From Gammaproteobacteria bacterium (GTDB taxonomy: Bacteria > Pseudomonadota > Gammaproteobacteria > Steroidobacterales > Steroidobacteraceae): 64,000 nt of DNA. The DNA is taken from positions 495,755 through 559,754 of the forward strand of contig PLUE01000069.1 in the NCBI GenBank assembly GCA_003164785.1, written 5' to 3'. How positions within the stretch are numbered: the first letter of the stretch is position 1; each line of letters begins with the position of its first letter. Position numbers and translations under genes: made by a program. Below the pieces are notes generated by a model, which saw only the letters and a list, made by a program, of their open reading frames with translations, did no database searches and was not told the origin of the DNA. Below are positions 34,646 to 44,693 of the stretch, piece after piece.

Positions 34646-37600
34646 GCACCGAGGTCCTCGAACCGCGCCTCGACCTGCTCCGGCAGGAGTACGTTCTGGT
34701 TCAGGCCTGGAAGAAGACCGCCTCCTATATCCGCTACCACAACTGGTTTTCTGACACGCTTGAACTTGATAGCGCTGCGGTCAATCTGCCCACATTCCTC
34801 GCGGGCATCGCGGACACCTTGAAATCTCCGGATAACTGGAGTTGCAGCAGGCTTCGCATGGTGCCTGCTCCGAAGACCCAGCGTTGGCGCGTATCCGCAA
34901 CCGGCGTTTGGGAGCCGGCCGAAAAGGGCATGAGCGGCGCCCGCTTGCGGCCACTTGCGCACGTCGGCCTGCGCGACCAAGTGATTGCGACGGCACTTAT
35001 GCTGTGCCTCGCGGACAGAGTAGAAACGCTACAGGGTGATCCGCGAAAACCAATTCGCGACCAGGGTTCTCGCCGACAGGTCATTTCCTATGGGAATCGC
35101 CTTTTCTGTGACACCGACCGAAATGTGCTGCGACATCGCTGGGGTTCTGCGAAGCTGTATCGTGCCTATTATCAGGACTACCGGACGTTTCTGTCCCGCC
35201 CGGAGATTGTCGCCGATTCCATCCAACCCGCCGAGGGGCAACGGCGCTTTGTTGTTCACTCGGACCTACGCCAGTTCTATGACCGTGTGCGACCGGAGCG
35301 ACTGGCTGTTTCGCTTCGGTCCCTCCAGCGCGGTAACGACGACCCCGGCTTCTTCGATTGTGCGACAAGGCTACTCAATTGGGAGTGGGATCCTCGGGAT
35401 CGAAGCGAAGTCGCGATCTACGCGCAGCAGGCCGGCCTCGATGACTTCACTCGTGTGGCGCTGCCCCAGGGCTTGGTTGCCGCCGGCTTTTTTGCCAACG
35501 TATCTCTTCTGGGATTTGACGAGCGGATACGGGGTGTGCTTGCCAGCGAAATTGCGCCCGGAATCCGATTAGAAGATGGCTGTCGCTATGTGGACGATCT
35601 TCGCATCGTCGTGACGGTTGGTGGAGGGGAATTCCATAGCTCCGAGGGACTGAAACTGGTTGAAGAGCGCGTCGTTTCGTGGTTGCAGGATCTGTTAAAC
35701 GCCGAGGCACCAGGTCTCTTGGTGTCTGGCGAAAAGACGAAAGCGGCGGAAGTTGGCGGCGCCGAGCGCCCCCTCGTTCGGCAAAGCGCAAAGATGAGTC
35801 GGATCCAATCGGCGGTATCCGGTGGCTTCGACGCTATTGGTGGGGAAGAGGTTCTCGACGCCATTCAAGGGCTGATGCGTTCACAAGAGAACTTGTCACT
35901 GGGCGCCGGAGATGACGGCTGGGCTCTGTCGCCGCTTCCCGACGTTCGCGATGAGACGGTCGCCAGGTTCGCGGCAGCCAGATTTCGAACGACTTTTCGA
36001 TCCATTCGCCCGTTACTCGAAGACAATGAAGCCCTCGATGAGGCTGGCGCAACGAAGGCTCATACCTACGATGCTGGTCGTCCGCGCCAGGTCCGTACCC
36101 AGCGCGGACTTGACGAGGATGCAAAGGCCTTCGCGCTGGGCCTGATTCAGCGCTGGGTATTGGATCCTTCCAACGTACGACTGCTGCGTATCGGTCTCGA
36201 TTTGTGGCCCGATGCGGAAGTGCTTAAGGAAGTTTTAAAGCTGCTTCGGCCGTTCACCGAAAAAGGCGGCCGTCGTAAGGCACCACGACGAGTCGCATGG
36301 TATAGCTTGTCCGAGTTGCTACGGGCGGGAGCCACAGAGACTGGTCTGGTTCCCGACCGGGAAAGTCTTCCATCGGTTGTCGACCTCGCGGCGTACCGCC
36401 AGGTACTCGGTCAAGAGGCAGTCAGGCTGATTGGGCTACCAGCAGCACAGATTCCTTGGTATCTGCGTCAGCAGGCTTTGCTCTTCCTCGCTGCGGCATC
36501 GCCACATGTGGCTCCGGTCATGCGCACCGGACGAAGCGCGGAGACACGACATTATCGGGAGCTGATTCTCTACTTGCGCGGTGACGACGTTGAGTGCAAC
36601 AGCGGGGAATTTGCGACGCTCGCTGTGCTGGCGCGACGGGCGTTCTCGACTGCAGCGAAATCGGCTGGGTTGGTTCGGCAGAAACTGACGCCGGCGCGGA
36701 TCAGGGAGATCGCACACAGAGACCTCTCTTTCGCCCGCGAGTTGCTTCTGGGCGAAGGTGATCTTTCGTCCGTCGACGACCTGAGCGCGCGACTTCGCGA
36801 GGACCTCTGCCTGGATACTGGGGAGGAGTTCGGAGCATCTCACACCTTGGCAGAAGTAGTGCTGAAGGACGACGGGCCTGAGCCCGTGCTGCGGAACGAA
36901 CTTGCCTTACTGCGATTCGCTGCTGCGTTTCTGGAGCAACTCAAGGGTGTTCCGCCGGAGGTCGAGGTGATAACGCCCGGCCAGGTCCGGCTGAGTCTCA
37001 AAAAGATTTCGGGTGGCGTGAGGATAGAAGGCCTAGAGATCCGCCCAAGCCGAGCGCTGGCTAACGATTCCCCCTATTGCCGGCCTCGCTGGTGCGAACA
37101 GAGAGATCGCTGGCGCTTCCACGTCGGCTTTCTCCTGCGATTCATTCTGACTGCTCAACCCGACTTCACAAAGCAGGTCCGGCCGCCTCACTGGAAGGAA
37201 TCAGCCGAGGCATACCGCCCCGCAGAAAGTCACTGGTACCAGCGGGTCTACGGTTTCTTCAATGGTCAACAGGCATTCGGCGACGATTGGTTGCCGATTA
37301 CGGACTGGATGGAGCGCCTTCTGTCTGCATTGCTTCATTGGCCGGGATCCCGCGTAGCCTCAGACTTTACATGGGTAAAGGAAGGTATTGACACTGCGGT
37401 GGCCAAGATGCGATCGCGAATTGCAGCGCTGGAAGGCACGTTTGGTCGCGCAACAGGCACCCTGATTCTGCCGATGAGAGCGCGTAGACCCACCCCGGTG
37501 GAGCCGACCCGGCCGCTGCGCGCATGCGTCGTACAAACCGCTGTCCCGGCGGAGGCGGATTTTGGTGTCGCAGACCTCACGCTTTCTGATCGCGCAATTC

Positions 37601-38403
37601 GACGAAAGCATAGAAACCATCTTTCGGCAGCCCTTGCCGCCGTCGAGCGCATGCTTGATTTGCGCGAGACCCACAAGGGAAGCGACGGTAGGCTGGATTG
37701 GCTGATCCTTCCAGAGCTCGCTGTCCACCCCCGCGATGTGAACACGCATCTCATCCCGTTCGCGCGAGCGCACAAGACGCTGATCCTAGCGGGATTGACT
37801 TACGAGGAGCTGTTCAAAGGCAAACCATTAGTTAACTCTGCGCTTTGGATCATTCCTGAGTGGTCGGATGCAAATGGTCTCCAGATCCGGACGAGACGAC
37901 AAGGGAAATGTCATCTCGCGCCGAGTGAGCAGGCGCTCAATGCCCCGATTGTGCATCTTCAGGGCTTCCGGCCCTGTCAGTGGTTGATCGGTTTTCCATG
38001 GTCCTCCAATGGCGATGCGCCTGCGTTATGGCTTACGGCTTCTGTTTGCTATGACGCAACGGACCTTCGAATAGCGGCCGACCTCCGCGATAAGTCGGAC
38101 GTGTTCGCAATTCCCGCGTTGAACAAGGATGTCAAGACTTTCGATCAGATGGCACTGGCTCTGCATTACCATATGTTCCAGCTGGTGATTGTTGCGAACA
38201 ATGGGCAGTACGGTGGCAGCAATGCCTACTGGCCGAGCCAGGATGCTCACAGCCGACAGTTATTCCACTTACATGGCCAACCGCAGGCTTCGATCGCATT
38301 TCTGGAGATCGATGACATTGCAGAGTTTCTTGCGCGCCACGGTCACGCCAAGTCGGGTTCGCCGGGTTGGAAGTACCCTCCTGCAGGCATGAGCGGAAAG
38401 TGA
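34642..38403 (+). CDS. drt1: Reverse transcriptase-nitrilase fusion (DRT type 1-like antiphage protein)
   Basis: This 1253-aa protein has an N-terminal reverse transcriptase with motif A FVVHSDLRQFYD (Asp208), LPQG (274-277) and the catalytic YVDD (316-319). A long helical middle (about 400-940) follows. The C-terminal nitrilase domain has the full triad Glu1025 in LPELAV, Lys1089 in QGKC and Cys1136 in SVCYD. This architecture is that of the UG1 group of defence RTs (DRT1). The GTG start overlaps the preceding short ORF. Thirteen bases separate it from the next gene on the same strand. All catalytic residues are intact. Confidence 0.9.
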   Translation: MSTEVLEPRLDLLRQEYVLVQAWKKTASYIRYHNWFSDTLELDSAAVNLPTFLAGIADTLKSPDNWSCSRLRMVPAPKTQRWRVSATGVWEPAEKGMSGARLRPLAHVGLRDQVIATALMLCLADRVETLQGDPRKPIRDQGSRRQVISYGNRLFCDTDRNVLRHRWGSAKLYRAYYQDYRTFLSRPEIVADSIQPAEGQRRFVVHSDLRQFYDRVRPERLAVSLRSLQRGNDDPGFFDCATRLLNWEWDPRDRSEVAIYAQQAGLDDFTRVALPQGLVAAGFFANVSLLGFDERIRGVLASEIAPGIRLEDGCRYVDDLRIVVTVGGGEFHSSEGLKLVEERVVSWLQDLLNAEAPGLLVSGEKTKAAEVGGAERPLVRQSAKMSRIQSAVSGGFDAIGGEEVLDAIQGLMRSQENLSLGAGDDGWALSPLPDVRDETVARFAAARFRTTFRSIRPLLEDNEALDEAGATKAHTYDAGRPRQVRTQRGLDEDAKAFALGLIQRWVLDPSNVRLLRIGLDLWPDAEVLKEVLKLLRPFTEKGGRRKAPRRVAWYSLSELLRAGATETGLVPDRESLPSVVDLAAYRQVLGQEAVRLIGLPAAQIPWYLRQQALLFLAAASPHVAPVMRTGRSAETRHYRELILYLRGDDVECNSGEFATLAVLARRAFSTAAKSAGLVRQKLTPARIREIAHRDLSFARELLLGEGDLSSVDDLSARLREDLCLDTGEEFGASHTLAEVVLKDDGPEPVLRNELALLRFAAAFLEQLKGVPPEVEVITPGQVRLSLKKISGGVRIEGLEIRPSRALANDSPYCRPRWCEQRDRWRFHVGFLLRFILTAQPDFTKQVRPPHWKESAEAYRPAESHWYQRVYGFFNGQQAFGDDWLPITDWMERLLSALLHWPGSRVASDFTWVKEGIDTAVAKMRSRIAALEGTFGRATGTLILPMRARRPTPVEPTRPLRACVVQTAVPAEADFGVADLTLSDRAIRRKHRNHLSAALAAVERMLDLRETHKGSDGRLDWLILPELAVHPRDVNTHLIPFARAHKTLILAGLTYEELFKGKPLVNSALWIIPEWSDANGLQIRTRRQGKCHLAPSEQALNAPIVHLQGFRPCQWLIGFPWSSNGDAPALWLTASVCYDATDLRIAADLRDKSDVFAIPALNKDVKTFDQMALALHYHMFQLVIVANNGQYGGSNAYWPSQDAHSRQLFHLHGQPQASIAFLEIDDIAEFLARHGHAKSGSPGWKYPPAGMSGK

Positions 38404-38416
38404 ACGCGGGCGACCT

Positions 38417-41400
38417 ATGAACTACCCGCTGCGCCACATCTCCATCCGCGTGCCGTGGCACGACACCGGCTGGGACGGCCGCGTCTGCGCCGCGCCCCGG
38501 CTGAACTCGTCCTGCCTCAAGCTCAAGCGCATCGCCGAGGACCGCGACGACGCAGCCGAAGAGGCGGTCGCGGGCAAGCGCTTCGATGAGCTGCCCCAGG
38601 CGCAGTGGCCAGCGTGCGTGTCGGAGCGTATGGGCTTCATGGCACCGTTCGAGTACGTCCGGATGGCCGACCACCCGTACAACCGCGGGCCAGAGACCAG
38701 TCACGGCCACTTCAAACCGACGCCGCTGCGTCACCCTGCGTACACGGCGGCTGTGGTGCCCTTCGCATGGCTGCTCCGCGAAACCCTGGAGACGCTCGGG
38801 GAAGAGCACGAGCTGGATGTACAGGCGGAGCGCGAGCCGGATCTCGGCTTCAAGACGCAGTGGGTGCAGGAGCATCTCAACCAGACGGCGGTGCTCGACT
38901 GCTTCGCCGGCCATCTCAAACCCGAGCGGTCGCTCTGTTTCTTCTATGCCAAGCAGGTGCCGTTTCTCGAAGACGCAGCAGGAGCTCGCATTCTGATTGG
39001 CGTCGGGCGCGTGCTGCATGTCGGCGCGGCGCAGGAGTACGCGTACGCGACGAAGGACCTTGAGGGGAAGTTGCGTTCAATGCTTTGGGAGCGGATGGTC
39101 CAGCACTCGATCCGCCCCAACTTCAAGGACGGGTTCCTGCTGCCGTATCACGTCGCCATCGCCCGAGCGGCCGAGGACCCGGAGTTCGATCCCGCGGAGA
39201 TAGTGGCGTTGTCGCCCAGCGACCGGCTGCTCGAGTTCTCCCATGCCTCGCAACTGGTCAGCCACGACGGCGCGATCGCGTCGCTGCTCGCGTGCGCCGC
39301 GTCGCTGCGCAGGGCGACAGGCGTCCTGCCTGGACCCTGGGAGCAGTGTCTGCAATGGATTGACGCGCGGCTCGGCGAGCTGTGGACGGCGCGAGGGCCG
39401 TGCCCCGGACTGGGCGCGGCGCTGACGGCGTTCGGGCTGGAATCGGGGACGTTCGTCGCCCGCACGCTGGCCGAGAAGGCCGGCGACAACGCGAATCCGT
39501 GGCCGCTGGTAGAAAGAATGTTCGCCGAACCTGCCACGGTTCTGCCCGCGCCACTGGCGAAGGGAATCGGCAAGACACTCGCCGCCAAATGGTCGCGACT
39601 ACCCGACGAGCGCCGGGCACTGCTCAAACTGGTCAGCCGCTTCGAACTGACGCGGGAGCAGGCGACGACGCTCTACGTTCAGGAGGAACGCGCCAAGGCC
39701 GGTATCGAAGCCACCGACAAGGCCATCCTCGCCAACCCGTACCTGCTCTACGAGCTGACGCGCCTCACGAGCGACCCGGTTAGCGTCTGGACAGTGGATC
39801 GTGGGGTCTTTCCGGATGCCGTGATCCGCGACAAGCATCCGCTGCCCGAGCCGAGCGCGCTCGACGCCGGAACGGACGCGCGGCGGGTGCGCGCGCTGTC
39901 GGTGAAGGTGCTCGAAGACGCGGCCTCGGCCGGGAGCACACTGCTGCCGCAGACGCAGGCGGTGCTCGGAATCCGGGGACTGACGCTGCAACCACCCTGC
40001 GAGGTGGACGCCGATCTCATGAACGTCGCCAAGGACGACTTCGAGGATGCGGTCGCCGAGATTGCCATGGCCAACGGGGCGCCGGCCCTCCAGCTCGGAC
40101 GGCTTGGGGAGATGGGGGTCGTTATCCGTTCAGCGGTCGAGAAGCGCGCCGGCGGCAAACGGCTGATCGTCGAGGCGGACTGGCGAAAGCTGCTCGATGT
40201 GCACCTTGCCGGGCAAGCGACCGGGCAGGCCGATGAACTCGAGGAGAGCGCCCGCGCGGAGAAGACAGCGGCACTCAAGGAACTGGCGGAGGCGCGACTG
40301 TCGGTACTGATCGGACCGGCGGGCACGGGCAAGACCACGCTGCTCTCGGTGCTGTGCTCGCACCCGAAGATCGAGGCGGGCGGCATCCTGCTGCTCGCGC
40401 CGACCGGCAAGGCTCGCGTGCGGATGGAGCAGTCCACCGGGGGCCTCAAGCTCAAGGGTTATACCATCGCGCAGTTCCTGAGCCCGCACCGCTACGACGG
40501 CTCGACGGGGCGCTATCGCCTCTCAGAACAGCCCACCGAGGCCGGCGCGCATACGGTCATCATCGACGAGGCATCGATGCTCACCGAGGAGATGCTCGCC
40601 GCGCTAATCCAGGCGCTCAAGGGCGTGCACCGGCTGCTGCTCATCGGCGACCCGCGGCAGCTCCCGCCGATCGGCGCCGGGCGGCCCTTCGTCGACATCG
40701 TGAAGCGCCTGGCGCCGGAGGGGGTGACCGAGCGCTTCCCGCGCGTCGGCGCGGGCTATGCCGAGCTGACGATCCGTCGCCGGCAGGCAGGTGAGGATCG
40801 CGAGGATCTGCAGCTTGCCGAGTGGTTCAGCGGCTCGCCTATCGCGCCGGGCGAGGACGACGTCTTCGACAAAGTGCTCCGAACTGGAAAGAGTCCGCAC
40901 GTCCGCTTCGTGCAGTGGGATACCGCGGACGAGGTGCGTGCCAAGATCATCGACGTGCTGGTCGAAGAGCTCCGGCGACCCGACGGCGCGCCTGCACTAA
41001 ACGGCCCGGACGACGTCGCGGGATTCGACGCTACGATCGGCGGGGAATCGTGGAACGACATGCGGTTTTTCAACCCGCGAAGGGGCGACAAGGCGGGCGC
41101 CGCGGAGATCGCCGAGGGTTGGCAGATTCTTTCGCCTGTGCGCTCGGCGGCCCACGGCGTACCCGACTTGAATCGGCTCATTCACAAGCAATTCCGGCAG
41201 CCGATGCTTGACGCTTCGCGCAAGGAGGGCTGGCAGCGGAAGTTTCCTAAGCCGATGGGCAGCGAGGGGATCGTCTACGGCGACAAGGTGATCAATCTCG
41301 TCAATACGAATCCGGCGCTGCCATGGAACCGGCATCGGAAGGTCTACCCCGAGAAGGACCATGCCTACATTGCCAACGGCGAGATCGGCATAGCGGTCGG

Positions 41401-42178
41401 GTTCTTCTGGAGAAAGGGCCTCCCCGACCTCCGCTGGAAGCTCGAGGTCGAGTTCTCCTCGCAGCCCGGGTTCAAATACGACTTCACGAGCAAGGACTTT
41501 GCGGAGGAAAGCAACGCGGTCCTCGAACTCGCCTATGCGCTCACGGTGCACAAGTCACAGGGCAGCGAGTTTGGAACGGTGATCCTCGTGCTCCCGAATC
41601 CGTGCCGGCTGCTTTCGCGCGAGTTGCTATACACGGCGCTCACGCGCCAGAAAGACCGCGTGGTCATCCTTCACCAGGGACCACGCACGGAGCTGCGCAA
41701 GTACTCCTCGGACGACCGCTCCGAGACCGCGCGCCGCTTGACAAACCTTTTCCTAGCGCCGTCGCCCATTGACGTCAACGGCCGCTTCTTCGAAGAGCAC
41801 CTTATCCATCGAACGGCGCGCGGCGAGATGGTGCGCTCAAAGTCCGAGGTGATCATCGCGAACGCGCTTACTGCCAAATGTGTCGACTACGCGTACGAAC
41901 AACCGCTGACGATCGAAGGCGTCACGAAGTACCCGGACTTCACTATCGAGGACATGGAATCCGGTCGGACACTGTACTGGGAGCACTGCGGGATGTTGCA
42001 TGTGCCCAGCTACTGCCGACGGTGGGAGGAAAAACTCTCCTGGTATCGCGCGCATGGCATTCTGCCTCATCAGGAAGGAAGCGGCGAGAACGGCACGTTG
42101 ATCATTTCACGCGATGAGGCGAACGGGAGCATCGACTCTGCGAAGATTGCCATGGTGATCGAGCATGTGCTGAAGTGA
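38417..42178 (+). CDS. RecD-like helicase with C-terminal nuclease domain
   Basis: This 1253-aa superfamily 1 helicase has Walker A GPAGTGKTT (about 633-641), motif II IIDEASML (about 713-720), and a UvrD_C2-type end with TVHKSQGSEFGTVILV and LLYTALTRQKDRVVIL. The last 110 residues add a restriction-like fold: RSKSEVIIANAL, YPDFTIED (about 1172) and LYWEHCGML (about 1187), giving E, D and E-type catalytic positions. The N-terminal 550 residues are unassigned. GC content and codon choice are visibly higher than in the RT gene 13 bases upstream, which suggests that the two were joined recently. Confidence 0.82.
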   Translation: MNYPLRHISIRVPWHDTGWDGRVCAAPRLNSSCLKLKRIAEDRDDAAEEAVAGKRFDELPQAQWPACVSERMGFMAPFEYVRMADHPYNRGPETSHGHFKPTPLRHPAYTAAVVPFAWLLRETLETLGEEHELDVQAEREPDLGFKTQWVQEHLNQTAVLDCFAGHLKPERSLCFFYAKQVPFLEDAAGARILIGVGRVLHVGAAQEYAYATKDLEGKLRSMLWERMVQHSIRPNFKDGFLLPYHVAIARAAEDPEFDPAEIVALSPSDRLLEFSHASQLVSHDGAIASLLACAASLRRATGVLPGPWEQCLQWIDARLGELWTARGPCPGLGAALTAFGLESGTFVARTLAEKAGDNANPWPLVERMFAEPATVLPAPLAKGIGKTLAAKWSRLPDERRALLKLVSRFELTREQATTLYVQEERAKAGIEATDKAILANPYLLYELTRLTSDPVSVWTVDRGVFPDAVIRDKHPLPEPSALDAGTDARRVRALSVKVLEDAASAGSTLLPQTQAVLGIRGLTLQPPCEVDADLMNVAKDDFEDAVAEIAMANGAPALQLGRLGEMGVVIRSAVEKRAGGKRLIVEADWRKLLDVHLAGQATGQADELEESARAEKTAALKELAEARLSVLIGPAGTGKTTLLSVLCSHPKIEAGGILLLAPTGKARVRMEQSTGGLKLKGYTIAQFLSPHRYDGSTGRYRLSEQPTEAGAHTVIIDEASMLTEEMLAALIQALKGVHRLLLIGDPRQLPPIGAGRPFVDIVKRLAPEGVTERFPRVGAGYAELTIRRRQAGEDREDLQLAEWFSGSPIAPGEDDVFDKVLRTGKSPHVRFVQWDTADEVRAKIIDVLVEELRRPDGAPALNGPDDVAGFDATIGGESWNDMRFFNPRRGDKAGAAEIAEGWQILSPVRSAAHGVPDLNRLIHKQFRQPMLDASRKEGWQRKFPKPMGSEGIVYGDKVINLVNTNPALPWNRHRKVYPEKDHAYIANGEIGIAVGFFWRKGLPDLRWKLEVEFSSQPGFKYDFTSKDFAEESNAVLELAYALTVHKSQGSEFGTVILVLPNPCRLLSRELLYTALTRQKDRVVILHQGPRTELRKYSSDDRSETARRLTNLFLAPSPIDVNGRFFEEHLIHRTARGEMVRSKSEVIIANALTAKCVDYAYEQPLTIEGVTKYPDFTIEDMESGRTLYWEHCGMLHVPSYCRRWEEKLSWYRAHGILPHQEGSGENGTLIISRDEANGSIDSAKIAMVIEHVLK

Positions 42179-42197
42179 TCACAGTACAAGAGCATGA

Positions 42198-42329
42198 AGT
42201 TGCCGGTTTAGGCATGACGGCAAGACTCTTTTGGACGTACAGCCGCCGATCGAGGGCCCCGAGGCGTTTAGGTTTGTGCGTGATGAGGCAAATAAGCGGT
42301 TTGAGATTACCTACCGCCCTTGGAACTAA
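42198..42329 (+). pseudogene. C-terminal fragment of an unknown gene in a 477-base gap
   Basis: A 43-codon open stretch without a start ends at TAA 42327-42329. It reads as plausible protein (LLDVQPPIEGPEAFRFVRDE, then KRFEITYRPWN). It resembles the end of a real gene whose front was lost when the helicase was inserted. The rest of 42330-42640 shows nothing I can name. Confidence 0.35.
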
Positions 42330-42655
42330 AATGCGCATCGCAGATCATCGGATGTCGACGTCGCGTTGCGGTCCGATCAAAGGGCCATTATCGCAAAGTA
42401 TCAACTGGACCGAAAATCGACCGGCAGGTCAGCTGATTACTAAAAAACTGTCGTGCATTCGTGTCGGCAGGCGAGTCGGTCGGATGGCTGTGATGGTCGT
42501 CCACCCGGCGCCCTGGGTAACAACTCCGCTTCGCCCAATCTGGAAGTAAACCACCGCCCTGACGACACTCGCCGCGCTTGCTGCTACAGGTTAGTATGTG
42601 AAGCAGGGTCGGCCACCTGTTCCAACGGGCCGCTATCGGCGCCGGAGGGGTAAGG

Positions 42656-43783
42656 ATGCATTTGAAGAAGCTGGCTGTCCGCAATTTTCGGCGATTGCAA
42701 GATGTCGTCATCGATCTCGCTTCTGATATCTCCATTTTCGTCGGTGCCAACAACAGCGGCAAGACTTCCGTTGGTCATGCTCTCGAACTCTTCACTGGGC
42801 ATGGCCGGTTCAACATTTATGATTTCAGTGCGGCGCTGTGGCCCGACATCATCGCCTATGGTGGGACGAGCGAGGAGGGTGTGAGCCTTCCGACAATGGA
42901 AGTCGACATCTGGCTGGAGATCGGGGCTGATGACGTCCATCGCGTCATCGATCTTTTGCCGAGCCTGGCATGGGATAGCACGCTTGTTGGGATACGCGTC
43001 GCCTACGCGCCGGCCGACCCGGAGGCCACGCGTGCGCGTTTCAACGAAACCCGTGAACGCGCGTTGGCCGCGGTCGAAAAGGACGCCGATGGCCAGCCGT
43101 TTTTCAACCCGTCGCCCAAGAACCTCCGAGACTATCTCCGTAATGGGCTGCACGATGAATATGAGCTGCGCTATTTCGTGCTCGATCCCGCGCGGTTCGG
43201 TGCGAACATGGTCGCCGAAGGCGGCTATGTGCCGGCATCGCTTGCCGGGCGCGATCGGAGCGGCCGTGAGATATTGAACGGCATCCTGCGGATCGATTTC
43301 CTTAACGCCCAGCGCCACCTTTCAGACAGTCCGGGCGGCGCACGTGCCTAGGACCTCTCCCGTGTGCTGAGCCGCTTCTACGGCCGGAACCTCGAGCAAA
43401 AGGGCGAGGACTTTGACGCGCTTCGAGCGCTGGCCGCATCGGAGGTATCGCTCAACGAGCATCTCGAGCGGGTGTTCGAGCCGACGCTGAAGAGCCTGGC
43501 CAAGCTGGGCTATCCCGGCCTGTCCAATCCGCGGATGATGATCCGCTCGGCGCTCGATCCAGCGCAGATCATGAGCAGCAGAGATGGTGCTCTGGTCCAC
43601 TACGCGCTTGGGCCGGATGACGGAGCGCCCGATCCGCCGACCTTGCCTGACTGGTACAATGGGCTGGGTTTCAAAAACCTCATCTTCATGGTGCTCGAAC
43701 TCCTCGATCTCCACGCGCAATGGCTCGCGATCGAGGACAACCGCCCGCCGGTCCATCTGATTTTCATCGAGGAGCCTGGGGTA
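42656..43783 (+). pseudogene. OLD-like AAA ATPase, broken by an amber stop and an insertion
   Basis: The gene starts well (GGAGGGGTAAGG before ATG 42656) with LKKLAVRNFRRLQDV and Walker A GANNSGKTS (residues 31-39), as in OLD-family ATPases. An in-frame TAG at 43349-43351 interrupts it after 231 codons. The same frame continues for another 140 codons to LIFIEEPG, the Walker B region, where it is cut by the element at 43787-44107. The nuclease part expected after Walker B is missing. The two defects indicate an inactive defence gene. Confidence 0.8.
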
Positions 43784-43786
43784 CGT

Positions 43787-44107
43787 TTAAACAAACGTCA
43801 TGAAAGTCCTATAGGATTTCCCGCAAATCCATGGCGGACAACAGGTTACGAGAACTCAGACTTCCCAAATTTAATGCCCTTTTCGGGGCGGATCTTTGGG
43901 AGACCACACGCCGATCGAATCGACCATCCGTTCCGGGGGAGAAATGGAACTCCCCGGTGCAGGTTAGAATGCCCATACGCACCTCCCGAGCCCGCTGCGC
44001 ATGGCGTTGAGCAACGCTGCCATGGCGGGTTGTCCGGAACTGGGGCGACGAGCCCCCAGCGACGGAGGGATCCTCGATTCTGTGGAACTTAAATGACGTT
44101 TGTTTAA
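43787..44107. mobile_element. About 320-bp insertion with 15-bp perfect inverted ends
   Basis: TTAAACAAACGTCAT (43787-43801) recurs inverted as ATGACGTTTGTTTAA (44093-44107). The similarity continues imperfectly inward (GAAAGTCC against TTAAGTTCC). It encodes no transposase and sits in the Walker B region of the ATPase pseudogene, so it behaves like a non-autonomous (MITE-like) element. I could not identify a clean target duplication: GGTAC on the left, GTTCAC on the right. Confidence 0.65.
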
Positions 44108-44188
44108 GTTCACCCAACGGTTTATCGCACGCTAGCTCGCTCGCGCCGCCAAGTGACGTAACTTCCAAACTATTACAGCGTACCGACC

Positions 44189-44584
44189 ATGAACAACAAT
44201 CCTAATGCCGCCATTGTCGAAGCGGAGGAACGTCTCCGACAGGCGATGCTGAAATCCGACGTGACGGTTTTAGACGAACTCATCGCCCCGGAACTGATCT
44301 TCACAAATCACTTCGGACAACTCGTTACCAAACAAGACGACCTTGCTGTCCATCGTTCCGGTGCACTAAGGTTGAATGCGCTGGTTCCCTCTGAGCAACA
44401 TATCCAAATTCACAACGGATTCGCTGTTGTCTCCGTCCTGATGCATCTTGTAGGCAGCTACGAGACCACGCCAATTGACCTCAGCATTCGATACACGCGT
44501 GTTTGGACAGTTCGTTCAAATGGATCAACGCAAATTGTGGCGGGACACGCCGGGATCGTCCCGCTGAACGTCAACGCCACATAG
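44189..44584 (+). CDS. SnoaL/DUF4440-like NTF2-fold protein
   Basis: This 131-aa protein begins with a helix (EAEERLRQAMLKSDVTVLDEL) followed by LIFTNHFGQLVTKQDDL. It ends with paired strands (IRYTRVWTVRS, then IVAGHAGIV), typical of the NTF2-like DUF4440 group. The family includes many small enzymes and binding proteins, so no specific role is implied. It is probably cargo or a displaced chromosomal gene. Confidence 0.75.
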   Translation: MNNNPNAAIVEAEERLRQAMLKSDVTVLDELIAPELIFTNHFGQLVTKQDDLAVHRSGALRLNALVPSEQHIQIHNGFAVVSVLMHLVGSYETTPIDLSIRYTRVWTVRSNGSTQIVAGHAGIVPLNVNAT

Positions 44585-44651
44585 GGGACCGTCAATTAGC
44601 GCTGAAGAAATCCCGCCATTTATCTCTGAAAGTCACAAACACTGTGCCACG

Positions 44652-44668
44652 GGAAAAGGCCCTTTTCC
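44652..44668. promoter_or_regulatory. 17-bp palindrome before the recombinase gene
   Basis: GGAAAAGG-C-CCTTTTCC is perfectly symmetric and lies about 25 bases before the recombinase start. Serine resolvases often bind dyads next to their own gene (res subsites or operator), so this is a candidate binding site. Confidence 0.4.
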
Positions 44669-44693
44669 GGGGTGTTTGGCGCCGAGGGTTCAA

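Noticed and set aside
39748..40455. 235-aa minus-strand frame in the RecD-like helicase
   Set aside because: Typical Ser/Ala-rich antisense frame of GC-rich coding DNA.
42584..43318. 244-aa minus-strand frame opposite the OLD-like ATPase
   Set aside because: The plus-strand frame has Walker A and a good ribosome site; the antisense frame has no motif.
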